Assembly (NCBI GenBank): GCA_002083365.1
Contig: LVWS01000044.1
Coordinates: 62,001-126,000 of the forward strand
Length of the DNA: 64,000 nt
Direction of reading: 5' to 3'
Origin: Nitrospira sp. SG-bin1
GTDB taxonomy: Bacteria; Nitrospirota; Nitrospiria; Nitrospirales; Nitrospiraceae
Notes under the pieces: model-generated
What the model was told of the DNA's origin: nothing
Databases searched by the model: none
Seen by the model: the letters and a program-made list of their open reading frames with translations, nothing else
Part shown: positions 37,001 to 44,800 of the stretch, in pieces
Numbering within the stretch: the first letter of the stretch is position 1
How the letters are laid out: each line of letters begins with the position of its first letter
Translations under genes and position numbers: made by a program

Positions 37001-37669
37001 GGCGTTGTCCTGTGCCTGGCGCGACCCAAAGTTCTTGAGAGCAAACCACACATGGACCCTGTTGTCATACGGGGTGCGCGATCGGTCGTGGAACTCAATG
37101 TCGCCATTCTCAACGTCGAGCGCCTGAATCATGACCGCAGGAACGGCAGGATCCTGTACCTTGTGGTCCTCCCTTATCTCTGCTGATGCCGCAGCCGGCG
37201 AAGACGTCGTCGCTTCATGTCGAAGGAGCGTACGGACGTTCAGGTGTCCACCTTGATCAATTACCAGTCGAGCATACGGACTCTGCAGACGAATGTGCTC
37301 GAAGGTCCACGTGCGGGTCATCACCGACGACAGCGAAAGGTCGACGAGCAGTTCGTCAAAACCCATCAGTGTGGTGTGGTCCGCTTCCTTGACGTCGAAG
37401 CCTCGGACTGTGAGTACCAATGTGAACGGGTTGAGTTGGACATCCGAAATACCGACGGGTTTCCCAAGGTAGGCCGACACGGTCTCGGGGATTTTCGTCT
37501 GGAGGTACCAAGGGAGCGCGACAAAGCCAAGCAGCGCATAGAGCGCGATGACGCAGGCAAGGATGGCAACAATGATGGGACGATGATGCCCGCTCCGGTG
37601 AGGCGCGTCGGCGGGATGTCCAGATTCTGGCTCTATGATACTCGCATCGCGGTGAATGATCGCCGGCAT
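34019..37669 (-). CDS. Large AsmA/DUF748-family envelope protein with OmpA-like C-terminus
   Basis: About 1216 residues. One TM anchor (~residues 30-50) precedes a DUF748/AsmA-like beta-rich body. Two internal repeats of ~170 residues are clear: EWEVREGSLQAETAYAVEGK with GLQVKTWNGGLQVNNLT, and KWDIREGTLQAETSYVVGRK with GLQIKTWDGALQVNNLT. The last ~200 residues resemble an OmpA-type domain (FAVGSAEVPREDEHKLLTLA). Family members act at the inner-outer membrane interface, probably in lipid transport. The frame is open to 38086, but coding character starts at ATG 37669, with AAGGG 7 nt upstream. Confidence 0.85.
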   Translation of the reverse strand: MPAIIHRDASIIEPESGHPADAPHRSGHHRPIIVAILACVIALYALLGFVALPWYLQTKIPETVSAYLGKPVGISDVQLNPFTLVLTVRGFDVKEADHTTLMGFDELLVDLSLSSVMTRTWTFEHIRLQSPYARLVIDQGGHLNVRTLLRHEATTSSPAAASAEIREDHKVQDPAVPAVMIQALDVENGDIEFHDRSRTPYDNRVHVWFALKNFGSRQAQDNAFTVRAELDQGGTLVGDGRLLINPLYSEGRMTVTGVNLRDLWESIQDTVEWEVREGSLQAETAYAVEGKREGLQVKTWNGGLQVNNLTVLEKGSTGTIIAFPAFAVQGMECDLNEHRVGIRHVESSSAAVQLVIEKDGRMNLQRLLTVPTQRSLGHVRPASREQAASSAWEARIDKVVINDSRAVIEDRRTATPVRFALSKLHLDLEHVAYPGTMPLRFVASGVLNETGALTVSGDLTLDPLGSKGRLMLTGIRLRDFVKYAQGIVKWDIREGTLQAETSYVVGRKQEGLQIKTWDGALQVNNLTLFEQDGKQQLIVLPSLAVRGIGFDLRRHHVSIEHVVSHNGSVLAVIERDGRFNLQRLFATEPERSSHAVQTSFAEQAASPVWTARIDKAEIDRYRAMIEDQRPAQSVRVTLSQLDLRLAHATYPATKPVRLAASMSVDNRGALTVAGKITPAPPGADVTITASRLPLASVQPYLEEVAHVEIKEGEANVAGQVRYAAGPTSSFRFQGDASVTNLKTTHAQLKKDLVNWDTVAASSVDVRLPAGGLEIGEIMMRQPYVDVILTEDRTLNLNTVMKPRENDAGTTPEGNQPASTLSQSRVTTIDAVHIVDGSAHFADFSIHPQVDTSISRLNGSIRHLSSNDAARAEVDLRGAVEESAPVTIVGTMNPLSREAFTDLHVSFKNVNFPDLSPYAIKFAGYPIEQGKLSMDIAYRLAHQHLEAENEVIIDQLTLGEKVDSPDAISLPVKLIVALLKDQQGRINVRLPVSGDLNDPNFHYGRLLWNVAVNVFQKVVAAPFAWLGTFGGGRGEEEVNHIRFAVGSAEVPREDEHKLLTLARTLEDRPGLQLEVTGVADLVADGMALRQGKFQERLASVKQALTSETYATTASAREATDEEAIQALYLETFGELPSGLGNDQGFNVAEDLRARLLKAITVDESDLRRLAHERAMQVLNFLVNRAAVSADRISIPGTRIDGYAENDQVETTLDLTAS

Positions 37670-38077
37670 CGTCACGCCCTTGTGGCGCGCTTCAATCTGT
37701 TCTATCCGTATTGGCTCAGCGTTACAGCTAGCCTTGTAGCAAAAGCTGGTGTTCTTGCTAACTGGATCAAACCCCAGGAAAAAAGAACCTGACCGAACGT
37801 GGATGGAAGGCAGGAGCGCGCTGGCTCCTTGCTCCTCGGCGCGGATCGGAGCGCCACGCACAATCATCCATCCGATAATGATTGGTTTCACCACAGACCT
37901 ATCAAACAGGTCAAACATGCAAACACAGGGGAAGCTGCCAGAAATCTTGCGGTGGGTGCCAGGGGTCTTCCTAGTACAACACAAAATAGGATACCTACAT
38001 AGTAATCTCTGCCTGGAGAAAACCCCTATTTTTTTATGGATCGTGGCAGTACAGCACGGGCAAGCAAGAAGAAAGTG
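37670..38077. other. Divergent promoter region, ~400 bp
   Basis: Between the DUF748 gene (leftward) and the GGDEF gene (rightward). Open frames here have no coding character. It is AT-rich around 37975-38035 and probably contains promoters, none of which I can define. Confidence 0.35.
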
Positions 38078-38800
38078 ATGAGCCAATATGTCTCATCTCT
38101 CTCTATTCGACCAAGCCGTACCAACGGCACATTTAGCTTCCTGCGCCTTGTACGTGACGGTCCCGCACGAGGGCAAAGACTCCGTGAAGTCGTACGCCAA
38201 CTTCAGAAAGCAAATCAGAAGTTGCTTCGCCTTTCCTGCTTGGATGGTTTAACAGGAATTGCCAATCGACGGAAAGTCGATGAAGTCTTGGATTGTGAAT
38301 GGAGGCGGGCGCTTCGGCTGGCGACTCCGTTGTCACTGATCATGTTGGACATAGACCGATTCAAAGCCTATAACGATTCGAAAGGCCATACTGCTGGTGA
38401 TGAATGCCTGAGGCGAATTGCCTCGGCCTTGTGTAGCGTCGTCAATCGCTCTGGGGATGTAGTGGCGCGATACGGCGGCGACGAGTTTGCGGTCATTCTT
38501 CCCGGCACCGACATTGGCGGCGCCGCTCGAGTGGCGGAACGCCTCAGGCGTCGAGTCGAATCGTTAGGAATCACCCATTCGGATGGAGAACGCGTGACTG
38601 TCAGTGGAGGCTATGCCGGCATCGTGACCGGTAGAACAAACGCCTCCCCCACCGACCTCATTACGGCTGCGGATCACGCGCTCTACCAGGCGAAGCGAGA
38701 CGGACGCAATCGGATCAGACCGCAAGAACGAGCGACCAATCACGACTTGTTGTCCGCCGCCACTGACTATGTGCGATCTCCCGCTCGGATGTGTCTCTAA
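38078..38800 (+). CDS. Diguanylate cyclase (GGDEF domain)
   Basis: 240 residues: a short N-terminal helix (REVVRQLQKANQKLLRLSCL) and a GGDEF domain with DGLTGIANRRKVDE, MLDIDRFKAYND, the active-site YGGDEFAVILPG and TAADHALYQAKRDGRN. The inhibitory I-site RxxD (RSGD) lies five residues before GGDEF, so product inhibition by c-di-GMP is expected. No sensor domain is fused. ATG 38078 is preferred over 38036. Confidence 0.9.
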   Translation: MSQYVSSLSIRPSRTNGTFSFLRLVRDGPARGQRLREVVRQLQKANQKLLRLSCLDGLTGIANRRKVDEVLDCEWRRALRLATPLSLIMLDIDRFKAYNDSKGHTAGDECLRRIASALCSVVNRSGDVVARYGGDEFAVILPGTDIGGAARVAERLRRRVESLGITHSDGERVTVSGGYAGIVTGRTNASPTDLITAADHALYQAKRDGRNRIRPQERATNHDLLSAATDYVRSPARMCL

Positions 38801-38816
38801 AGACGCCATTCATTAA

Positions 38817-38837
38817 GGCACAGGTCAATCCTGTGCC
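38817..38837 (+). terminator. 8-bp hairpin after the GGDEF gene
   Basis: GGCACAGG pairs with CCTGTGCC across TCAAT, 17 nt after the stop. There is no T-run, so termination is only likely. Of the following ~450 bp before the DUF62 gene, only a doubtful small frame (39047-39223) and a 6-bp hairpin (CGGAGC-TTCC-GCTCCG at 38961) were seen. Confidence 0.45.
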
Positions 38838-39046
38838 GGATCTCGGATCCGACAAATGATCCGCACCCTTCATGAACAAACGGTCACTCGGTAGAGCCTC
38901 ATGTGTCATTGATCATAGGCAGGGGCACTCGCCGTTTCTTGGGTCTCCGATATCGAGTAGCGGAGCTTCCGCTCCGAGGGTAAGGTGAACGGCGACGGCC
39001 CTGCCGGAGGAAGCGGTGTCGATCTGGAAAGGACCGGTGATGGCGG

Positions 39047-39223
39047 TCAATGTCGAAGCCGGCCAAGGTCAATCTTCTCATGCAAGTATTGATCGAAAGA
39101 AAGGCCGAATTTCGCAAGCCGATCAGGACGACGTTCAATAATAGCAAACAGAGAGCGGCCTCGCCGCGGGTAAGGTGTTGTAAATTTATGTCTCGTAAGC
39201 GCTACTGAGGGCTGTTGGCTCAT
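39047..39223 (-). CDS. Possible small protein, unknown
   Basis: 58 residues; the part SLFAIIERRPDRLAKFGLSF followed by DQYLHEKIDL has a composition like a real helical protein, whereas frames on either strand around it do not. There is only a distant GAGG before ATG 39223. It could be a gene remnant. Low confidence. Confidence 0.25.
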   Translation of the reverse strand: MSQQPSVALTRHKFTTPYPRRGRSLFAIIERRPDRLAKFGLSFDQYLHEKIDLGRLRH

Positions 39224-39252
39224 TCTAAAGTTAGACCTCAATGATATGACTC

Positions 39253-40038
39253 ATGCTTGTACATGTGATTGCAGACTATGGCATCGGTGACCTCGCTTTT
39301 GCCGAAGTCATTCAACGAATTAAATTCCACTTGCCTGATGCGGAACCCATTTCCATGCCGGTTCCCACCTTTTCAACGTTGGCGGCCGGGTTCTGCATCG
39401 CGCAGCTCGGTTGGCACATCGCCCCACCCGGCACTCTTATCTATCATAATGTGGCGCCGCGGGAAGATGATCCGGCGAGCCGACCAGAAAATGCCGGCGA
39501 ACGTCTGGCCTATGCCCAGTTGTCGACGGGCGTCCGCGTAATCGGCGTGAATGCAGGCTATGCTCTGTCCTTCATCAAGGATATGGCCGAAACATTGCGA
39601 TGGGCCGCCTCCCCCGCGGAAGGAAGCCAATTCCGTTCTCGGGATATCTTCCCGCAAGCCGCAGCCGCTGTCGCGCTCGGACTTCCCGGCGCATTAGGTG
39701 ATGCGATCGACGTTCGACTGATCCCGGACCCGCCTCCCTCAGTGGTCGCCTACGTCGATGGCTATGGCAACATGAAGACGACGATTCCCTATAATCCTGA
39801 GAAAGTTCGCCCGGGTAAGCGCATCCACGTGCGAATTGGGGAGATCAGTCATGAGGCGATCGTGAGTGATGGCGCCTTTGCCGTTCGTCACGGAGACATG
39901 GCGTTCGCCCCAGGCAGCAGCGGCTGGCAGTTACCTCACGGAAGCAACCTACGTTGGATGGAAATCTTTCTACGTGGCGACAATGCCTGGAGCCGGTTTG
40001 GGAATCCTCCCGTCGGCTCGTCTGTCGTGATCAGCTGA
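39253..40038 (+). CDS. DUF62-like protein (SAM hydrolase/adenosyltransferase family), divergent
   Basis: 261 residues. The layout follows DUF62 enzymes, which cleave S-adenosylmethionine with water or halide. There is an N-terminal DYGIGDLAFAEVIQRI in place of DFGxxDxYVGxxKG, then NVAPR, a RSRDIFPQAAAAVALG block like R..VFAPAAA.LA.G, and VVAYVDGYGNMKTTIP like the family's YVDxFGNxxTNI. Several catalytic-region residues differ, so activity is open. There is no clear ribosome site before ATG 39253. Confidence 0.6.
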   Translation: MLVHVIADYGIGDLAFAEVIQRIKFHLPDAEPISMPVPTFSTLAAGFCIAQLGWHIAPPGTLIYHNVAPREDDPASRPENAGERLAYAQLSTGVRVIGVNAGYALSFIKDMAETLRWAASPAEGSQFRSRDIFPQAAAAVALGLPGALGDAIDVRLIPDPPPSVVAYVDGYGNMKTTIPYNPEKVRPGKRIHVRIGEISHEAIVSDGAFAVRHGDMAFAPGSSGWQLPHGSNLRWMEIFLRGDNAWSRFGNPPVGSSVVIS

Positions 40039-40150
40039 TTGTAAGCCACTACACTTGACCTGATGTCACTCGGCGGAGAGAAAGGCTGAGAACGATCGTA
40101 GGAGACATTCGGCGAATCTCAATTCGGTGCAAAGTCTTACAAACACTCGT

Positions 40151-40170
40151 CGCCGGCGTCATATCGCCGG
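40151..40170. terminator. 7-bp GC hairpin between convergent genes
   Basis: GCCGGCG pairs with CGCCGGC across TCATAT between the DUF62-like gene and the convergent DUF2294 gene. It has no T-tract on either side but could serve both. Confidence 0.4.
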
Positions 40171-40293
40171 CCTACTGTCCCGCTCAGGCGCTGCACCCCA
40201 TGATGTACGAGCTCTCGTCCCGTGGTCTTCGCGGCAATATGCGCCGTGATCCGGCGCTTGAGGAAGGCCCGCAAAGACTGGGCAGGCTGTCAA

Positions 40294-40656
40294 CTACCTG
40301 TTCCCGTTCTGAAGCTCCCGATCCACGGTAAAGACAAAGACCCGCTCACCGAGTTGTACATCAATATCGGTAAAGAGTCCGAGGACTTTGGCTCCGGTTA
40401 TCTCGCTCACTTGCTCACAGAGCTTTTCGCGGCCCTGCGCTATCAAGTTTTGCCTTAGCCGCTTCACCATTTCAACACCTTCCACAGTCTTGGCGAGCTG
40501 GCGCTCCGCCGGCGTAAGGACGCCTTTCAGTCGGACGACGACCAAATCCCGTGCAACGAGCGCGCGAACCTCATCAGGACCACGCCCAAGAAACTCTTGT
40601 TCGAATTTGATAATCGCGTTGCGAATCGAGTTTTCCATGGGTTCTTCGGCCGTCAT
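40294..40656 (-). CDS. mpsC: MpsC-like DUF2294 protein
   Basis: About 120 residues with the DUF2294 pattern: IIKFEQEFLGRGPDEVRALV, DLVVVRLKGVLTPAERQLAK and LCEQVSEITG. DUF2294 was renamed MpsC after the Staphylococcus MpsABC system, where MpsA is NuoL/DabB-like and MpsB is DUF2309/DabA-like. Here it stands divergently beside genes for exactly those two proteins, which strongly supports a shared function. The start is ATG 40656 or the inner ATG 40638; neither has a strong ribosome site. Confidence 0.8.
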   Translation of the reverse strand: MTAEEPMENSIRNAIIKFEQEFLGRGPDEVRALVARDLVVVRLKGVLTPAERQLAKTVEGVEMVKRLRQNLIAQGREKLCEQVSEITGAKVLGLFTDIDVQLGERVFVFTVDRELQNGNR

Positions 40657-41012
40657 TATAGGGCCGTATGAGGAAGCGAACAAGCACGGTCCTAGGTCTT
40701 TCGCTATAATCAGCGACCGTACGATAGGTCCTCCTGTTTCGGCTCCCATGGGTGAAAGACCTGGTTCTCCATTTCGAGCTTGACGCTATACTCCACACCA
40801 TATTATTCATTGAAGTAGTCACCAAATGGCGTTTTGTCTATCACACGATTGCCTGTGGATGGACAGGACGCCTTATTCTTCCGTCACGGGCCGTAGGGCG
40901 ACCGGCAGTTCGTACGAGAGGCCGGTCGCAGTACAAGCCAACCGAGCTGCGCCGATGGGCGGTCGAGCATGCCGGTTGGCTTTCGTGTTTTTACAATCCT
41001 TTTGAGGCAATG
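40657..41012. other. Divergent control region of mpsC and the dab cluster
   Basis: About 350 bp. The dabB frame is open back to 40752, but that stretch has no membrane segment and no coding character. It should contain both promoters; I cannot assign elements. Confidence 0.4.
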
Positions 41013-42713
41013 ATGTCCGGTGCGTTGCTTGTGCCGCTGCTTCCATTGATCGCCGCTCTTATTGTGGGTGTCGGAAGCGAGGCCACGCGCCACGCTCGTG
41101 CGAAGCTCGCCGTCTGGCCGATCGGTGCGGCTTTTTGTGGCGCCATCGCCACCCTCTACGTCGTGGCCACGGAAGGCCCGATTGTCCTTCGGCTGTACGA
41201 TCCGGCTGCAACCACCGTCCTCGCCGTGCCGATCGGCTTGTACATCGACCGGCTTAGCGCGGTCATGATGGTGTTGATCTCTGGTATCGGCACCATCATC
41301 TACACCTATTCCGTCGAGTATATGTACCAAGATTCGCACGAGCGCCGATATCTTGCCTTGATCGGATTCACCGTGAGTGTTCTCCTCTGCATGGTGTCCA
41401 GTGCGAATTTATTGATGCTGTTCATATTCTGGCAGCTGCTCAGTTACCTCCTGTATCTCCTCGTCCACAATCATAGCCACCAGGAAACGCTGAAGAGCGG
41501 GTTTCGTACGTTCACGCTTTTGCGGGTGGGTGATGTGGCCTTTTTGGGCGGAACAGTGCTGGCATACTCGCTGTACGGCACATTGGAATTCCCGGATCTG
41601 TTTGCCGTTGCCGTACAATCGACGTCCACCGTATCCCTGTTCCCCGGGGTCGAATTGAACGGGGCGACGGCGGTCACCTTGCTGCTCCTTGTCGGCGGAA
41701 TGAGTAAGTCCGCCCAGTTTCCACTGTACGGCTGGCTTCCCCGGTATCTCTATGCCCCGACGTCGGTGACCGCGTTGCTGCACGCGGGTATCATCAATGC
41801 CGCAGGCTTTCTCATCAACCGCCTCGCACCGCTTTTCGGGATGAGTTCGACCACCCTGCACATCGCTCTCGTGATCGGAATGCTGACGGCGATCCTAGGC
41901 GCGACCATGATGTTGGTGCAAAACGACATCAAGAACATGCTCGGCTTTTCGACGATCGGCCAGATGGGCTACATGGTCATGGAATGCGGCTTGGGAGCCT
42001 TCTCATTGGCCGTGTTCCACTTGATCGCCCATGGACTGTTCAAAGCGACCGTGTTTTTGTACAGCGGAAACGTCATTCACAAGGCGAGACAGGAACCATC
42101 GTTCCCCAATCCGGGGCACAAGGCCGAAGAAGAAAGTTACTCCCCTCTGACCTGGGCCACCGGCTTTTTCACGACCCTGCTGATCCCCCTGCTCATCTTG
42201 TTGGCGACTCACGGGGTGCTACGGATTCCGCTGCTGGAATCCCAGGGAACCGTCATCTTCCTCTTCTTCATCTGGATCACCTCGTCGCAAGCGATCTTAA
42301 CGTTGACCCGATTGCGGGCGGTCGCCTCCTGGAAGGTGTCGGCGGCCATGTTGCTGACACTCTTGTTCATCGTGTTCGTCTATCTGTTTGCCGCCGAGTC
42401 GTTCACCGCGTTTCTCTACCCCAACCCGGAAGAGGTGGCGTCGTACTTCAAGGCCGCCGATCTCCCGGACTGGCTCTTTGACCTCATCCTCGTGGTATCG
42501 ACGCTGGTGACGATCGTGGGCTGGATCTATCTTTACCTGCGGGCCCATGGCCGAACGGTCTGGACGCCGTCGTGGATCCACAGCGTTCGGATCCGCCTCT
42601 ATGTCCTCTTCCTCAATCGACTCTATGTCGATGCGGTCTTACATCGAGTGGGGCACGCCCTGACAGCAGCCATTCAGCGGTTGGATAAACGCGCTCAAGA
42701 ACGAACGCTATAA
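41013..42713 (+). CDS. dabB: DabB/NuoL-like ion-translocating membrane subunit, copy 1
   Basis: 566 residues, ~14 TM helices, proton antiporter (NuoL/MrpA-like) family. Core motifs include YIDRLSAVMMVLISGIGTII, FIFWQLLSYLLYLLVHNH, GMSKSAQFPLYGWLP, ALLHAGIINAAGFLINRLAP and FSTIGQMGYMVMECGLGAFS. DabB pairs with DabA (DUF2309) to power bicarbonate/CO2 capture by a cation gradient. I preferred ATG 41013 (GAGG at 5 nt) over ATG 41010; this gives the same length as copy 2 at 43094-44800, to which it is roughly three-quarters identical. Confidence 0.9.
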   Translation: MSGALLVPLLPLIAALIVGVGSEATRHARAKLAVWPIGAAFCGAIATLYVVATEGPIVLRLYDPAATTVLAVPIGLYIDRLSAVMMVLISGIGTIIYTYSVEYMYQDSHERRYLALIGFTVSVLLCMVSSANLLMLFIFWQLLSYLLYLLVHNHSHQETLKSGFRTFTLLRVGDVAFLGGTVLAYSLYGTLEFPDLFAVAVQSTSTVSLFPGVELNGATAVTLLLLVGGMSKSAQFPLYGWLPRYLYAPTSVTALLHAGIINAAGFLINRLAPLFGMSSTTLHIALVIGMLTAILGATMMLVQNDIKNMLGFSTIGQMGYMVMECGLGAFSLAVFHLIAHGLFKATVFLYSGNVIHKARQEPSFPNPGHKAEEESYSPLTWATGFFTTLLIPLLILLATHGVLRIPLLESQGTVIFLFFIWITSSQAILTLTRLRAVASWKVSAAMLLTLLFIVFVYLFAAESFTAFLYPNPEEVASYFKAADLPDWLFDLILVVSTLVTIVGWIYLYLRAHGRTVWTPSWIHSVRIRLYVLFLNRLYVDAVLHRVGHALTAAIQRLDKRAQERTL

Positions 42714-43093
42714 CCGACCGGCACGGCGGGGCCGAGGTGAGCTTACCGAAGCGGGGACATGGAGACATCGTCTACAACGACTCATGAACAGCGACCGGCG
42801 GTCAGTCCCTGCTTGACGAATATGGAGAACCCGTATTAATGGTACACCGCCTACCGTGGCGGGAGGTGTACCCATCGCTGAATGAGAGAGGACGAAGGGT
42901 TTGAAAACAGTCTGCAGACTGTGCAAAAAGGCCGGTCTTTTTCACCCGTCCAAACCCCAGCGCGCCAAGACGCGCCATTCCGCTGGGCGGCCGCGGCAAG
43001 GTCCGCGAGGCGACGATTATTAAGGAGCCTCACGTTTGCGGACGGGCGCGAGATGGTGAACGCCCGGTATGTTAGAGGCGAAGGAGAGTTGAC
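42714..43093 (+). other. Structured 380-bp spacer between the dabB copies
   Basis: No gene seen. It contains a large hairpin (GGTACACC at 42841 with GGTGTACC at 42865-42872), a perfect 16-bp palindrome ACAGTCTGCAGACTGT (42907-42922) and an inverted repeat AAAAAG-GCCGGT-CTTTTT (about 42925-42942) that could act as a terminator or attenuator. It ends with the GTG start of the second dabB after AAGGAGAG. The dense structure suggests RNA-level control or a dispersed intergenic repeat. Confidence 0.5.
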
Positions 43094-44800
43094 GTGCTTC
43101 TGTCGCTGGTACTCATCGTTCCACTTCTCCTCCTAACCGCCGCAGGCATCGTGATGATCGGTCGGGAGACGCCGCGTTTCACCCGCGCGAAGGTGGCCGC
43201 TTTTCCCATCGGTCTAGCCTTCTTAGGCTCCATCGGCGCGCTCGCGCTCGTCGCATCGGAAGCTCCCGTTACCGTTCGGTTTTATGATCCTGCCTCCGTC
43301 GCAGCTTTCGTAATTCCCATCGGTTTCTACGTCGATCGCTTGAGCGCAGTCATGATGACGCTGATCACGGGCGTCAGCACCATCATCTATTGCTACTCAA
43401 CAACGTATATGCACCAGGACCATCATGCGCGCCGGTATCTCACATTGATTTGCCTGACCGACTTCGTGCTGATCTGCATGGTCTCGAGCGGGAACCTCAT
43501 GATGCTGTTTCTCTTTTGGCAAATCCTCAGTTACCTGCTCTACCTGCTCGCGCACAACCACGTCCATCCCGCGACGTTGGCGGGTGCGTTCAAGACGTTT
43601 ACGCTGCTGCGTGTCGCCGATACGGCGTTTCTTGCCGGGATCGTCCTCGCGTATCAACTCTACGGCACCCTCGAATTCCAAGAGCTGTTCGCCCGAGCGG
43701 GTGCCACGCCCATGACCCTTTCGATTCTGCCCGGGTTGGACGTCACCGGCACAACGGCTGTCACGTTCCTCCTTTTCATCGGCGCGATGGGCAAATCGGC
43801 TCAGTTTCCTCTGCACCTGTGGCTGCCCGGATCGCTGTTCGCCCCCACGCCTGTCCATGCCTTGCTGCACGCCGGTATCATCAACGCCGGAGGCTTTCTC
43901 ATCAATCGCTTGGCTCCGCTCTTCGGAATGAGTTCGGCCACCCTGCACATCGCTTTCGTCATCGGAACTCTGACGGCCGTTCTCGGCGCAACGATGATGC
44001 TGACGCAAAACGACATCAAGAAGACGCTCGGTTTCTCGACGATCGGGCAAATGGGCTACATGACCATGGAATGCGGTTTGGGAGCCTTCTCGCTGGCCGT
44101 GTTCCATTTGATCGCTCACGGTCTCTTTAAAGCGACGGTCTTCCTCCATTGTGGCAATGTCATTCATAAGGCGCGACAGGAGCCGCATTTCCCCCATCCA
44201 CGTCAAGAGAACGACGACGCGGGATTCTCTCGCTTGACCTGGACAACCGGATTTGTGACGACACTGTTTATTCCGCTGCTCATCTTGCTGGCCACGCACG
44301 GAGTCCTGCACATTCCATTGTTGGATTCCCAGGGAACCGTCATTATTCTTTTTTTCATTTGGATCACCTCGTCGCAAGCGATCTTGACGCTCACACGGCT
44401 TCGTGCCGTGGCGTCGTGGAAAGTGTCGGCCATCATGCTGCTGACGCTCCTCTTCATCGTGTTCGTCTATCTGTTCGCCGTCGAGTCGTTCACCGCGTTT
44501 CTCTACCCCAGCCCGGAAGAGGTGGCGTCGTACTTCAAGGCCGCCGATCTGCCGGACTTGCTCTTCGATCTCATTGTGATGATGGCCGCGCTTATGACGA
44601 TCTTCGGCTGGACCTATCTGTACATGCGGGCCCATGGCCGAAAAGTCTGGATGCCGGCCTGGATTGAAGGCATGAGAATTCGACTGTATACGGTGTTCTT
44701 GAATCGAATCTATGCCGATGAGCTCTATCAACTGATCAGTTCGATGACCGCGCAACTGATTCATCGGATCGACAAGCTGGAACGCGGGTGGTCTCGATGA
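43094..44800 (+). CDS. dabB: DabB/NuoL-like ion-translocating membrane subunit, copy 2
   Basis: 568 residues with the same fold and motifs as copy 1 (GAMGKSAQFPLHLWLPGS, ALLHAGIINAGGFLINRLAP, FSTIGQMGYMTMECGLGAFS). Differences are concentrated in loops, whereas some DNA segments are almost the same in both copies, such as the stretch encoding ESFTAFLYP and EEVASYFKAADLPD. The start is GTG with AAGGAGAG 5 nt upstream. The stop overlaps the next gene (ATGA). Two DabB proteins for one DabA is unusual. Confidence 0.9.
   Translation: MLLSLVLIVPLLLLTAAGIVMIGRETPRFTRAKVAAFPIGLAFLGSIGALALVASEAPVTVRFYDPASVAAFVIPIGFYVDRLSAVMMTLITGVSTIIYCYSTTYMHQDHHARRYLTLICLTDFVLICMVSSGNLMMLFLFWQILSYLLYLLAHNHVHPATLAGAFKTFTLLRVADTAFLAGIVLAYQLYGTLEFQELFARAGATPMTLSILPGLDVTGTTAVTFLLFIGAMGKSAQFPLHLWLPGSLFAPTPVHALLHAGIINAGGFLINRLAPLFGMSSATLHIAFVIGTLTAVLGATMMLTQNDIKKTLGFSTIGQMGYMTMECGLGAFSLAVFHLIAHGLFKATVFLHCGNVIHKARQEPHFPHPRQENDDAGFSRLTWTTGFVTTLFIPLLILLATHGVLHIPLLDSQGTVIILFFIWITSSQAILTLTRLRAVASWKVSAIMLLTLLFIVFVYLFAVESFTAFLYPSPEEVASYFKAADLPDLLFDLIVMMAALMTIFGWTYLYMRAHGRKVWMPAWIEGMRIRLYTVFLNRIYADELYQLISSMTAQLIHRIDKLERGWSR

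Noticed and set aside
37670..38086. N-terminal extension of the DUF748 protein
   Set aside because: Cys-rich, low-similarity stretch in an AT-rich region; the membrane anchor follows ATG 37669, which has AAGGG upstream.
40752..41012. N-terminal extension of the first dabB
   Set aside because: The extra 87 residues lack a membrane segment and coding character; ATG 41013 has a ribosome site and gives the same length as the second dabB.
43397..44764. 455-codon minus-strand open frame
   Set aside because: Antisense to the second dabB; composition is rich in Arg, Gln and His with no domain, whereas the plus strand encodes a clear NuoL-like protein.
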